Shown: positions 1 through 7,989, counted from the first letter of the stretch. The stretch: 57,684 nt of DNA from Bacteroidota bacterium (GCA_021796215.1 JAJYOK010000020.1:1-57684), one strand, 5' to 3'. Made by a program: numbers and translations. Notes: generated from the letters alone by a model not told the origin.

Positions 1-4
1 GCCC

Positions 5-212
5 GGGCTTTAGCCCTGACAGTAGTCATGGCTGAAGCTCACTTTCTCTGTCCCGTACCTCCCCCATGCTGAAGCATGGGGTTTCTGCATAAATATTTTT
101 CATTGACTCAACGATAAGTATACGTTCACATAACAGCCTCCGCTCCTTGCCCCAACCCCACGATTCATCGTGGGGATATAACACACTCACCAGCCGACCT
201 GGGCTTCAGCCC
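5..212. repeat. Left hairpin unit beside RAYT
   Basis: Four short hairpins in a row: GGGCT-tt-AGCCC (5-16), CCCCATGCTGAAGCATGGGG (62-81), CCCCACGATTCATCGTGGGG (156-175) and GGGCT-tc-AGCCC (201-212). The two longer ones have 9-bp perfect stems with 2-nt loops. The last one contains the stop codon of the transposase gene. The same ordered set recurs right of the transposase. This is the arrangement known for REP sequences mobilised by RAYT transposases. Confidence 0.85.
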
Positions 213-637
213 TGACTCTCGAACTCGTACCTTTTCAGAAACTTTTCACATTCATTCGCGAACGTAGTCCGCTTGTGGTGCTCTTCCTGATTTCCGATGT
301 AGCTACGTACCTTCCCGGTCATGGATTCGCTGACTGAGACGGCAAAATATTCGTTCGCCCAGTCCAGTTTCTGATTCATCAGCTTGCTTGCATTCGCCCA
401 GTGAGAAGCTTCTCCCTTTATCATCTGCATCGCCTTTGCAATTGACATATCGGCATTCAATGCTAAGAGGCAATGAACGTGATCCATATCGCCATTGATG
501 CAGTCAACATAAACCCCCTTCTCCTTTCCATGTTCACGAATGTGCGTAAAAAGTTTTTGCCTGAACTCTCTCGTCAAAACGCGTTTGTGATTCTTCGTGC
601 CCCATACCGAATGAACCCATATTTTTACATGTGCCAT
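206..637 (-). CDS. REP-associated tyrosine transposase (IS200/IS605-like, Y1_Tnp)
   Basis: Small HUH-type single-strand transposase of 143 residues, the usual size for Y1_Tnp proteins. The metal-binding HxH is visible in 'DHVHCLLAL' at about residues 52-60, and a candidate catalytic tyrosine lies in 'VRSYIGNQEEHH' near residue 113. Such enzymes nick and join single-stranded DNA at short hairpins. The gene is a single-copy housekeeping-like RAYT rather than a classical IS because it has no TnpB partner and is bracketed by REP-like palindromes on both sides. Its stop codon TGA lies inside the hairpin at 201-212, so the hairpin defines the C-terminus. The ATG at 637 is the natural start: 'MAHVKIWVHSVWGTK' is typical of the family N-terminus. 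The reading frame is intact, so it may be active. Confidence 0.9.
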   Translation of the reverse strand: MAHVKIWVHSVWGTKNHKRVLTREFRQKLFTHIREHGKEKGVYVDCINGDMDHVHCLLALNADMSIAKAMQMIKGEASHWANASKLMNQKLDWANEYFAVSVSESMTGKVRSYIGNQEEHHKRTTFANECEKFLKRYEFESQG

Positions 638-647
638 AGTATCCTCT

Positions 648-919
648 GGGCTAAAGCCCGCTGTTTAGTGTTAGGTGTTCACCCCATGCTGAAGCATGGG
701 GTTTGTGAATAAGAATCTCTGGTTCGTTCAACGTCGTGAACACATTCTCATGACAGATATCAATTCAATTCTTTCAATCTCCTGAGCCATTGTGTGGACA
801 ATCGTACCAGGGTCATCTTGTTATCCCTGTGATTCATCGTGGAGGCGCGCCATAATTCACTCTCCAACCCACGATTCATTGTGGGGCAACATGCTCACCA
901 ACTCATCGGGGCTTTAGCT
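648..919. repeat. Right hairpin unit beside RAYT
   Basis: GGGCT-aa-AGCCC (648-659), CCCCATGCTGAAGCATGGGG (682-701), a degraded half element around 830-845, CCCACGAT-tc-ATTGTGGG (868-885) and a degraded GGGCT-tt-AGCTC (about 908-919). The order matches the left unit. The DNA after the CATGCT hairpin is also recognisably similar in both units (82-135 and 702-760), so the flank is a diverged duplication with the transposase between the copies. Confidence 0.8.
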
Positions 920-1255
920 CTGATAATGATCACAGCGAAGCACAGATTCAGATATGAATATGGCTGCATGCTGGTTATCGAATTCAAAAAAATTTTCTTC
1001 AGCGGACAGGGAATAAAAAACCCGTTCATTCGCCAAAGCGAAATCGCTCGCAGAAAATTATGTCAGGAAACGATTGGAAAAATTATTATGTGTGCCGCCC
1101 CAACCCCATTTATAGGATTGGTGTCCGTTCCTTCACCAGTACAGCCGATTCCTTCTCCTAACGGACTACCACCAAATAAAAAGATTTTCCTGAAAAAGCA
1201 AGAGCGAAGAATGAATTATTGAATAGCCCCGGCGGAGTATGCAAGAAAGTTAATG

Positions 1256-1354
1256 CTTGTCATTCTGAGTCCCGGCGTTTTTTTGTCGGGACGAAGAATC
1301 CAGCATTCTACTGAACAAAAACGGTGGATTCTTCGCTTCGCTCAGAATGACAAG
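1256..1354. repeat. 99-bp nested palindrome downstream of qNOR
   Basis: Outer arms CTTGTCATTCTGAG (1256-1269) and CTCAGAATGACAAG (1341-1354) are perfect complements. Inside are GAAGAATCCA (1293-1302) paired with TGGATTCTTC (1325-1334), and a separate arm GTCCCG (1269-1274) with CGGGAC (1287-1292). It lies just past the qNOR stop codon, so it could end that transcript. Its modular structure looks more like a dispersed repeat than a simple terminator. Confidence 0.75.
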
Positions 1355-1371
1355 ACAAAAATTCCCTTTAG

Positions 1372-3603
1372 TTAACTCGCCGATTTTTCTTTCTTCAGCG
1401 AGCTTCCCGTAGCCAAACCGAACACGAAAATCACCAGCGCAATTGCGCCGATTGCAAAGATCGTATCGCCGAACATTCTCGACCATTTAATATTTTCCAT
1501 CAGCGGCGTAGAAAGGAATTCCGCGCTGCGGGCGTACCAGTAGCCGTATTTCACCGAAGCCCACGTCTGCATCAATCCGAGCGGCAGCAAGCTGATCACC
1601 ACCATCGCCATCAATCCGGCGTTGAGCGTCCAGAATGAAAATTTCAGCAAGCCTTCCTTCCAGTCTTCACGCACCCACATCACGCGCAGAGTGAATAACA
1701 TTAAGCCGATGCCGAGCATGCCGTACACCCCGAACAACGCGGCGTGTGCATGCACCGGTGTTGTATTCAACCCTTGCATGTAATAGAGCGCAATCGGCGG
1801 ATTGATCATGAAACCGAACAATCCTGCGCCGACCATATTCCAAAAAGCGACGGCAACGAAATAATAGAGAGGCCATTTGTATTTTGCCACCCACGGCTTT
1901 GCCTGCGAAAGGCGGATATTGTCCCACGCTTCGAATCCGACAAGCACCAGCGGCACAACTTCAAGCGCACTGAAAACAGAGCCGAGCGCAAGAATTGCTG
2001 TCGGCGTTCCGGCAAAATAGAGATGATGCAGTGTTCCGATAATTCCGCCGGCAAGAAATATTGTTGAGGAAAAAACCACAGAATGATTTGCCGTTTCGGA
2101 GCGGATCAATTTCAGCTTCGCAAACAAAAATGCGATGATGACGGTCGCAAACACTTCAAAGAATCCTTCCACCCACAAATGCACAACCCACCACCGCCAG
2201 TATTCGATGATGGAAAGATTGGTGTGCTTTCCCCACATCAATCCTGCCATATAGAAACCTCCGATGGCAACAGCCGAAATTAAAAATAATGTCAACAGCG
2301 ATTTGTTTTCATCGCCGCGTTTCAATGCAACGATAATGCAGCGCCCGACCAGATACACCCAGAGCGCTAAACCGATCACGAGTGCGATTTGCCAGATCCT
2401 GCCGAGATCAACATACTCAAGTCCCTGCGTTCCGAAATAAAACCACAAGCTTTCAGAAAGTTTATGATTGATGCTGAGCCATTCTCCCGCCATCGAGCCG
2501 AGAACAACAACGAGCAGCGCGGTGAAAAGAACATTGACGCCGAATTTCTGTCCCTTCGGCTCATGCCCGCTCACCACCGGAGCGATATACAATCCTGCCG
2601 CCAGCCACGCCGTTGCAATCCAGAAAATTCCGAGTTGTGTGTGCCACGTTCGCGTAACGACGTACGGCAGAATGGCGCTCAACTGAATTCCGTACAGCGA
2701 ATCTCCTTCTACTCCGTAGTGCGCGGTGATGACGCCCAAAAGAATTTGGAGAACGATAAGTCCCGACACCACCCAAAAATATTTCACGATCGCCTTTTGA
2801 GAAGGCGTCGGTGTTGTGTTGAACAGCGGATCGGAATCCGGCGCAACGGGCGCTGCGGTGCCGCTGATCTTTGATGCGTGATACCACACCATTCCGCCGA
2901 TGCCGGCAAGAAGAACAATAATGCTCACACCTGTCCACACAATCGCATCAGCAGTCGGCTGATTTCCGACGAGTGATTCGTGGGGCCAATTGCTCGTGTA
3001 GCTTACATCACTGTTCGGCCGGTGTGCTGTTGTCGCCCACGATGTCCAGAAAAAGAATGCGGCAAGCTCGCGAAGCTTTGTTCTATCGGTCAGCGCACCT
3101 TTCGGGATCGCGTACTTGACATGTCCGTTAGAAAAAATGTCGGAATAATGTGCAAGGTTGGCTTCGAACGCACGCATGCGGACCGGTTCAATGGTGATTG
3201 TGTTGGTGGACGCATCATACGTATTTCCCTTCATCATTGTTGTCAGGCGCGACTGCAATGAAGCCTGCTGATCGGCGGAGAGAACATTGTACGATTTTCC
3301 AAAGTCGTTCTCTGACCATTCATTAAGAATGAACACCGCCTCGCGATGCAGCCAATCGGCAGACCAATCCGGTGCGACATAACTTCCGTGTCCCCATACC
3401 GAACCGACTTCCATGCCGCCCATCTCCTGCCACACATTTTGCCCGCGTTCAATATCGCCGGAAGGAATCACAACCGTTCCGTCAGTCGTAACAACTCTGT
3501 CGGGAATCGGCGGATGCTGTTGATAAATCCGCGTTCCCGCCCAGCCAAGAACAAGAAATGAAACAATGATGACTGTCCAAAAACTGAACCAAAGACGTTT
3601 CAT
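1372..3603 (-). CDS. norB: Quinol-dependent nitric oxide reductase (qNOR)
   Basis: Single-subunit NO reductase that reduces two NO to N2O with electrons from quinol, in the cytoplasmic membrane. The 743-residue protein has the qNOR layout: an N-terminal membrane helix, a soluble cytochrome-c-like domain without heme ('GQNVWQEMGGMEVGSVWGHG'), then a 12-helix heme-copper oxidase core. Metal ligands can be seen in 'HTQLGIFW', 'VHLWVEGFFEVFATV' (His, with the Glu typical of NORs), 'GTLHHLYFAG' and 'PVHAHAALFG'. I chose the ATG at 3603 because GGAG lies 9 bases upstream and the protein then begins with the family-like 'MKRLWFSFW'; the frame stays open for another 31 codons upstream. It is the last gene of a minus-strand run of redox and NO-related genes, probably under the Rrf2 regulator at 7357-7791. 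Confidence 0.95.
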   Translation of the reverse strand: MKRLWFSFWTVIIVSFLVLGWAGTRIYQQHPPIPDRVVTTDGTVVIPSGDIERGQNVWQEMGGMEVGSVWGHGSYVAPDWSADWLHREAVFILNEWSENDFGKSYNVLSADQQASLQSRLTTMMKGNTYDASTNTITIEPVRMRAFEANLAHYSDIFSNGHVKYAIPKGALTDRTKLRELAAFFFWTSWATTAHRPNSDVSYTSNWPHESLVGNQPTADAIVWTGVSIIVLLAGIGGMVWYHASKISGTAAPVAPDSDPLFNTTPTPSQKAIVKYFWVVSGLIVLQILLGVITAHYGVEGDSLYGIQLSAILPYVVTRTWHTQLGIFWIATAWLAAGLYIAPVVSGHEPKGQKFGVNVLFTALLVVVLGSMAGEWLSINHKLSESLWFYFGTQGLEYVDLGRIWQIALVIGLALWVYLVGRCIIVALKRGDENKSLLTLFLISAVAIGGFYMAGLMWGKHTNLSIIEYWRWWVVHLWVEGFFEVFATVIIAFLFAKLKLIRSETANHSVVFSSTIFLAGGIIGTLHHLYFAGTPTAILALGSVFSALEVVPLVLVGFEAWDNIRLSQAKPWVAKYKWPLYYFVAVAFWNMVGAGLFGFMINPPIALYYMQGLNTTPVHAHAALFGVYGMLGIGLMLFTLRVMWVREDWKEGLLKFSFWTLNAGLMAMVVISLLPLGLMQTWASVKYGYWYARSAEFLSTPLMENIKWSRMFGDTIFAIGAIALVIFVFGLATGSSLKKEKSAS

Positions 3604-3692
3604 AGAATTACTCCAGATAATTTGGATGGATTGTTTAGGAAAAACAGAAAAATTAATTTCCCTTGATAGAACGTAGAAAACTTTTGCCATAG

Positions 3693-3819
3693 CCACGACA
3701 TTTATGTCGTGGAAAAAGAAAAAAACACGACCTCTCGGGCTTCAGCCTAAAAAAGAAATAATTTTGGCTAAAGCCGATTGCGGCTTTTGTTTCACTGTCC
3801 CACGACCTGAAGGTCGTGG
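3693..3819. repeat. Compound REP-like hairpin cluster upstream of qNOR
   Basis: Four hairpins: CCACGACAT-tt-ATGTCGTGG (3693-3712), GGCT-tc-AGCC (3738-3747), GGCT-aa-AGCC (3766-3775) and CCACGACCT-ga-AGGTCGTGG (3800-3819). The two GGCT hairpins also pair with each other across an A/T-rich centre. The GGCT hairpins match those around the RAYT at 206-637, so they are probably mobilised by the same system. The cluster occupies most of the gap between the cytochrome c gene and qNOR. Confidence 0.8.
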
Positions 3820-3848
3820 CAAGTAATTAAACGAGGCGCACAGTTTTT

Positions 3849-4268
3849 TCATCGCGCACTAACCGAGTCAACCGTTTCCAAATAGCTGATGATTTTTCTG
3901 ATTTGATCATTTGCGAAAGGATATTGCGGCATTGCCGTGCCGGGCTTGATCGAGTCCGGAGATTTGATCCACCGGAAAATCATCTCGGGAGATTTTCTGT
4001 ACTTGACGCCGTTCAGCGATGGAGCAACGGTCCCGCCGACGCCGTTGATGCTGTGACAGGAAAAGCATTTGTTGTTGTCCATAATAGCACGCCCTTCTTT
4101 GATGTCCAATGGATTTGTGGAAACTGTAACGACATAAGCGGACGAAGTATGATTTTCTCCGTGATCGCTTTTCGGTCTGCCAAAGAAAAACAAGAGCAGC
4201 GAAACACATACCACTGTGGAAAACAGCACAACGAAAGCGGTAACAACGGTTCGTCGTGATTCAGTCAT
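3849..4268 (-). CDS. Membrane-anchored monoheme cytochrome c
   Basis: 139 residues. An N-terminal hydrophobic segment (about 9-29) is an anchor or uncleaved signal. A single heme-binding CFSCH is at residues 68-72, and a candidate Met axial ligand lies in 'PGTAMPQYPF' near residue 113. This is the class I cytochrome c fold, in the style of small subunits attached to terminal reductases. Its place between qNOR and the DUF488 gene suggests it handles periplasmic electrons for NO or oxygen reduction; that role is inferred. The start codon overlaps the stop of the upstream DUF488 gene (TGATG), so the two are cotranscribed and probably translationally coupled. Confidence 0.85.
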   Translation of the reverse strand: MTESRRTVVTAFVVLFSTVVCVSLLLFFFGRPKSDHGENHTSSAYVVTVSTNPLDIKEGRAIMDNNKCFSCHSINGVGGTVAPSLNGVKYRKSPEMIFRWIKSPDSIKPGTAMPQYPFANDQIRKIISYLETVDSVSAR

Positions 4269-4624
4269 CAGAGCGTTTTCTTTATGAATGAAGCCAGAAG
4301 CACAGCGTTGTTATGTTCAATATCTTTTGCACCGAATAAAAGCGTAACTTTTTTCTTCTTTGCCATTGCGCCGAGACGCTGAAGAATTTCCTGAAGCGCG
4401 GGAGAATTCAATTCCGTTGTGTAGCGCTTCTGAAATTCCTGCCATCGTTCGGAATCGTGATGAAACCATTTTCGCAGTGCATCCGAAGGCGCGAGCTCTT
4501 TCAGCCACTCATCAATATGCGCCGAATCTTTCGAGATGCCGCGCGGCCACAGCCGGTCAACAAGAATTCTGTAGCCGTCGCTTTTCTCCGGTGCGTCGTA
4601 AATTCGTTTCGTTATTATCGGCAT
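4268..4624 (-). CDS. DUF488 family protein (YeaO-like)
   Basis: 118 residues, full length for the family. The hallmark is near the N-terminus: 'YRILVDRLWPRGISK' at about residues 17-31, followed by 'WFHHDSERWQEFQKRY'. DUF488/YeaO proteins have no firmly established biochemical role; they recur in stress and redox gene clusters. Here the gene is coupled to the downstream cytochrome c gene by a one-base overlap and sits inside the NO-related run. No catalytic residues can be assigned from the sequence alone. Confidence 0.85.
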   Translation of the reverse strand: MPIITKRIYDAPEKSDGYRILVDRLWPRGISKDSAHIDEWLKELAPSDALRKWFHHDSERWQEFQKRYTTELNSPALQEILQRLGAMAKKKKVTLLFGAKDIEHNNAVLLASFIKKTL

Positions 4625-4681
4625 CGCGGCCCTCCTTCATTGAATTATTTTTACTTTTTGAAAGCAAACCCTAAGCTGCGT

Positions 4682-4703
4682 CATTTCCGCGAAAGCAGGA
4701 ATG
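4682..4703. repeat. Degenerate CATTCC-type hairpin
   Basis: CATTTCC (4682-4688) and AGGAATG (4697-4703) around GCGAAAGC. It has the form of the widespread 'cattcccgcgaaagcgggaat' intergenic hairpin. A related copy occurs at 49907-49925. Confidence 0.5.
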
Positions 4704-4733
4704 GCGCTTTCTTTTGTTTGTAGCACCACGTAT

Positions 4734-5525
4734 TCATTCCTTTTTCGCCAGCACAACAAGGTCCTTCGATTTCATCGGTTGAAACTCGTCCATCGAAATG
4801 CTGCCTGCTGTTTTTATCTTCACAAATCCGACATCGGCAAGCGACGAAATAATTTCGTCCTTAACAATAGGGCGAAGAAGCGTCGTGTGCAGCGTGTGCT
4901 CAACCGTACCGTTCCTTTTTTCAAGCCTCAGAATATTGAACTTCAAAAGAGGATCACAGAATTCGTAATACCGAACGAAGGTGATGCCATTCATTTCTTT
5001 TGCGCTTTGAATAGTCTCGCGCCGTGCAAGAATTTTTTCATAGTTCAGCAGCTGCAGAAAAAGAATCCCTCCGGCATTCAGTTTCAACATAAAATTTTGA
5101 AACACGGTTCTCAGCTCTTCACGCGAAAGTACATGTGCAAGAGAATTGCCCATGCTGATCACGGCATCGAATGTGCCGGGAATCTCTTCCTGCAAATTCC
5201 TGAAATCCGAGCGGACAGCTTTGAGATCAAGATTCATTTCCCGCGAGTGCGCCTTCACACGCTTGAGCATTTCCGGGGAAATATCTGCGGAGGTAACTTT
5301 CACTCCCAGCTGTGCAAGAAGCAATGAATGGAAGCCGGTTCCGGCGCCGGCATCAAGCGCTGTTGTAATTCCATATTTTTGCACCATGAGATTGAAAAAC
5401 GGCTTCTCTTGCACAAACCGCTTTTGAAAATTCGTCATCACATCGTAATCCGGTGCAATGCCGTCATAAAAAGCGGCAGAGTCTTGCGCAATGAAATCCG
5501 ATTCTTGTGCGGTTTCTAACAGCAT
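4734..5525 (-). CDS. Class I SAM-dependent methyltransferase
   Basis: 263 residues with the Rossmann-type methyltransferase motif I 'ALDAGAGTGFHSLLLAQLG' (about 56-74), the acidic motif 'VTSADISPEMLKRVKAH' just after it, and motif IV-like 'FDAVISMGNSLAHV'. The substrate cannot be read from the sequence. It begins ten bases before the end of the hemerythrin gene (5516-5986), so the pair is probably translated together. It could be a small-molecule methyltransferase in the stress cluster; no more specific family is recognised. Confidence 0.85.
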   Translation of the reverse strand: MLLETAQESDFIAQDSAAFYDGIAPDYDVMTNFQKRFVQEKPFFNLMVQKYGITTALDAGAGTGFHSLLLAQLGVKVTSADISPEMLKRVKAHSREMNLDLKAVRSDFRNLQEEIPGTFDAVISMGNSLAHVLSREELRTVFQNFMLKLNAGGILFLQLLNYEKILARRETIQSAKEMNGITFVRYYEFCDPLLKFNILRLEKRNGTVEHTLHTTLLRPIVKDEIISSLADVGFVKIKTAGSISMDEFQPMKSKDLVVLAKKE

Positions 5526-5986
5526 TTGTTGTAGCGTTCTTCCGGAGTGCTCTGCATCGTGTGAAAAACTTTTTCGCGTTCGGCGTCATTCATCGTACGG
5601 TCAATTGCGGGATAGAGAATCCGCTCTTCTTTTTCATTGTGCATTGTAAGCGTGTTCAAAAGATGTAATTCGTCGTCATCGGTCTCCGGACTTCCGGCTT
5701 TCACCTTATCGTGAATTGCTTCAAGATGTTTCTTGATCAGACGATGCTCAAGTCTCATCACTTCCGTCGGTCCCTGATTGTGCATGCCGTTTTTTTCTTC
5801 AAAGAAGGGAAAAAGAATCTCTTCCTCCCACACAATGTGTCTCTGTAGTCCGAACTTGAATTGCTTGAAAATTTCCTTCGCCTTGGCAAAATCTGCGCGC
5901 TTCCAATGCTGAAAGTTTTTGAACAATTCGTCGAGGCGGTCGTGATCGTGTTCGTAGTAGACTGTTACTGTGGATTCGTTTGTCAT
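5516..5986 (-). CDS. Hemerythrin-like HHE domain protein
   Basis: 156 residues forming a four-helix hemerythrin/HHE fold with spaced histidine and glutamate ligands: 'YEHDHDRLDELF' near the N-terminus, 'LQRHIVWEEEILFPFFE' (HxxxE), 'LEHRLIKKHLEAIH' and 'LTMHNEKEERILYPAID' (HxxxE). These proteins bind a di-iron centre; characterised relatives handle O2 or NO, and the YtfE branch repairs nitrosatively damaged iron centres. Placement beside qNOR and an Rrf2 regulator favours an NO-related role. AAGGAAAA lies upstream of the ATG, supporting this start. Confidence 0.88.
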   Translation of the reverse strand: MTNESTVTVYYEHDHDRLDELFKNFQHWKRADFAKAKEIFKQFKFGLQRHIVWEEEILFPFFEEKNGMHNQGPTEVMRLEHRLIKKHLEAIHDKVKAGSPETDDDELHLLNTLTMHNEKEERILYPAIDRTMNDAEREKVFHTMQSTPEERYNKCC

Positions 5987-6016
5987 CGTATTTTCCTTTT
6001 TAATGTAATTCGCTAA

Positions 6017-7288
6017 TCACTCACTTAAACCTTGATCGTTGTATTGCGGCACCTCCCCGCGGTTGTGCTGATAGAGCGGCGAATCAAGATTCTGAAAATG
6101 GTGCAGGTATTCTTTTTTACCGATATTGTTCTGCCAGTGCCCGCTCACCATCGCTAAACCGGTAATGGCAATAAACACACCAACGACAAGGCTGCCGAAT
6201 GCAGCGTTTGAAATCGGTCTCTTAGAAAATGAACTTTTCATTTCGAGCGTTTCTTTCACCGGACAGATTTCGACGCACTTCAGACAGCTCATACATTCAT
6301 CGCTCCACACGCGTTCAACTTTATGAACATTGATATGTGCCGGACACACTTTCGTGCAGAGCGCACAATCAACGCACGTAGATTTTTGGCGCGTAATCTT
6401 GAACGGACTTAATAAGCTCAACACACCAAGCATGGCGCCGTACGGGCAAAGATAGCGGCACCAGAAATTTTTGATGAACACCGAAAGCACTATCAAAATA
6501 ATCAGCACCCACAACGCTTCGCTCGACACATGCGCGAAAAAATAATACATCTTGATATCGGCAACTCTGTTGTATGGACTGTAAATGAACGCTTTCAAAT
6601 CCGGCACGCTCATCCCCCAAATTGACCAGACAAAGAAAAAAAGCAGAAGATACTTCAGCGAGCGCAGCGGATAATCGAGCCAGCGCGGCAGGCGAAGATT
6701 TTTGCCGAATGAGCGCCTGCGGCGCCATGGCGTAAAGCGCCACAATTTTTCTCCGAGCATCCAGAGCGATTCGCTTATTGTACCGACAGGACAAAGCCAG
6801 CTGCAAAATGCTTTTTTCAGCAAAAGCCCGATCGCTACAATTGCAATGAAAATAAACAAGCCTGCCGGATGAATGCCGTTGATAATTCCGGTTTGCAGCC
6901 AATACTTCACGCTCATCAGCGCACTGATCGGAAGGAATCCTTCTGCGCCCGGAGGGCGATAAGCGACGCCTTCGATTCCCCCCGTTGTTCCCCACGAAAC
7001 AAAAAGATAAAAATCAATTCCGATCCAAAGGCACAAGAGCACAAACGAAAGCTGCACTGTTGAGCGAAGAAACTGAGAATCCTCTTTCAGCCTCCAGAGA
7101 AGACGTTTATACCAGAGCGGTTCAAGGGAGAAATTAATTTTTCGGCGGCGCATCTGCGGAGAGATTTTTTTGATCGCTCGCTTCTTCTGAGAAAGTTGTT
7201 CGCCGCTAATTTGCTGCCGGGCGAACCTGCGGATATCAAACTCATTCAGTTCAGCACCGACTTTGTATGATGAAATAGATTTTTCCAT
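6017..7288 (-). CDS. Membrane polyferredoxin (NapH/CcoG-like 4Fe-4S protein)
   Basis: 423 residues. A basic cytoplasmic N-terminus (~75 residues) is followed by several membrane helices, with two paired CxxxCP motifs: 'FCSWLCPVGTIS' and 'FWCRYLCPYGAML'. A ferredoxin domain near the C-terminus carries 'CVDCALCTKVCP' and 'CMSCLKCVEICP', enough for two 4Fe-4S clusters, and one more helix follows. The NapH/NosR/CcoG class moves electrons from quinol or other donors across the membrane to periplasmic reductases or metal centres. Between hemerythrin and an Rrf2 regulator, a role in feeding or maturing NO-metabolising proteins is plausible but inferred. I see no convincing Shine-Dalgarno sequence before the ATG. 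Confidence 0.85.
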   Translation of the reverse strand: MEKSISSYKVGAELNEFDIRRFARQQISGEQLSQKKRAIKKISPQMRRRKINFSLEPLWYKRLLWRLKEDSQFLRSTVQLSFVLLCLWIGIDFYLFVSWGTTGGIEGVAYRPPGAEGFLPISALMSVKYWLQTGIINGIHPAGLFIFIAIVAIGLLLKKAFCSWLCPVGTISESLWMLGEKLWRFTPWRRRRSFGKNLRLPRWLDYPLRSLKYLLLFFFVWSIWGMSVPDLKAFIYSPYNRVADIKMYYFFAHVSSEALWVLIILIVLSVFIKNFWCRYLCPYGAMLGVLSLLSPFKITRQKSTCVDCALCTKVCPAHINVHKVERVWSDECMSCLKCVEICPVKETLEMKSSFSKRPISNAAFGSLVVGVFIAITGLAMVSGHWQNNIGKKEYLHHFQNLDSPLYQHNRGEVPQYNDQGLSE

Positions 7289-7356
7289 TTGCAGATTCGA
7301 AAATGAAATTGTTATTCAGATAAAATACTCCGATTTATAGGCAAAAAAACTAAACG

Positions 7357-7791
7357 TTAAGCGGATTGATATTCAGGCTTTCGCATGTTCTTCGCCATCT
7401 CTGCAATATTTTTGCTCACAAGCATCGTATAAACACCATCACGAAGGTTCGCCCACTTTTCATGAACTGCGCACGGATTTTTCCCTGTACATTCCGGAAA
7501 TCCCATGACACAGCTATGCATAAAATCCACTCCATCAATTGCTTCAACAATATGAAAAAGTGTGATGTCCTTTGCCGGCATACCAAGTCCGAAACCGCCG
7601 GTCGGTCCCTTCAGCGAGCTGAGCAATCCTTTGCGCGTTAAATCCTGAAGAATCTTTGCAAGAAAGTGATACGGAATATCCAACCGCTTTGTTAACTCTT
7701 TGATAGATGTCATTTCGTTATGGGATTTCAACGCGAGATACAATACTGCTTGAAGCGCATATTCACATTGACGACTGAAAATCAGGCTCAT
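7357..7791 (-). CDS. Rrf2 family regulator, NsrR/IscR-like
   Basis: 144 residues from the ATG at 7791, which gives the canonical 'MSLIFSRQCEYALQAVLYLA' start; the frame continues upstream but into the promoter. Winged-helix DNA-binding domain at about 1-75 ('IPYHFLAKILQDLTRKGLLSS', then 'GPTGGFGL'). Three cysteines (C94, C101, C107; spacing x6 and x5) sit where NsrR and IscR hold an Fe-S cluster; the first spacer is one residue longer than in those proteins. It heads a co-directional run containing qNOR and hemerythrin, so NO- or Fe-S-responsive control of that run is the likely job. A TTGACA/TATATT promoter with an inverted repeat lies directly upstream, suggesting autoregulation. Confidence 0.88.
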   Translation of the reverse strand: MSLIFSRQCEYALQAVLYLALKSHNEMTSIKELTKRLDIPYHFLAKILQDLTRKGLLSSLKGPTGGFGLGMPAKDITLFHIVEAIDGVDFMHSCVMGFPECTGKNPCAVHEKWANLRDGVYTMLVSKNIAEMAKNMRKPEYQSA

Positions 7792-7818
7792 AGAGAAAAT
7801 CCCATTGGGAATATTCAG

Positions 7819-7836
7819 ATATTTTAGTCTTAATAT
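7819..7836. promoter_or_regulatory. Candidate Rrf2 operator overlapping the -10 box
   Basis: Inverted repeat ATATT-N8-AATAT overlapping the -10 element of the promoter. Its position would allow autorepression. The arms are short and A/T-rich, so chance is possible. Confidence 0.35.
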
Positions 7837-7860
7837 AGAGTGTTTGCATCGTTTTGTCAA
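7832..7860 (-). promoter_or_regulatory. Sigma-70 promoter of the Rrf2 gene
   Basis: On the minus strand TTGACA (7855-7860) and TATATT (7832-7837) are separated by exactly 17 bases. Transcription would start near 7825, about 35 bases before the ATG at 7791. Confidence 0.75.
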
Positions 7861-7880
7861 GTTAATTTTTTACTTTTTTT

Positions 7881-7989
7881 GGTAGTGGTGCATTTTGAAA
7901 TTAGAGCGGATTTACATCCGCGCCTACATTAAATCCTACGGTGTAGAAACGGTCGCAAGACCGTTTCTATTGGAAAATGCACCATTACC
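7881..7989. repeat. 109-bp cloverleaf-like palindromic element
   Basis: Outer arms at 7881-7896 and 7974-7989 are complementary over 16 bases with one G-T pair (GGTAGTGGTGCATTTT against AAAATGCACCATTACC). Inside are three further hairpins: GCGGAT-ttac-ATCCGC (7906-7921), CTACA (7924-7928) with TGTAG (7942-7946), and AGAAACGGTC-gcaa-GACCGTTTCT (7945-7968). It lies between the divergent Rrf2 and glycosyltransferase genes. Confidence 0.8.

Larger units (their letters stand above)
638..1371. other. Long non-coding stretch between RAYT and qNOR
   Basis: This 734-base stretch holds the right RAYT hairpin unit and the nested palindrome at 1256-1354. In between (about 920-1255) I see AT-rich DNA with no recognisable gene. 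An open frame at 839-1222 (+) starts inside a hairpin and resembles no protein I know. Confidence 0.6.

Noticed and set aside
839-1222. Open frame of 127 codons (+) right of the RAYT
   Set aside because: It starts inside a degraded hairpin, has no ribosome site and resembles no protein; composition looks non-coding.
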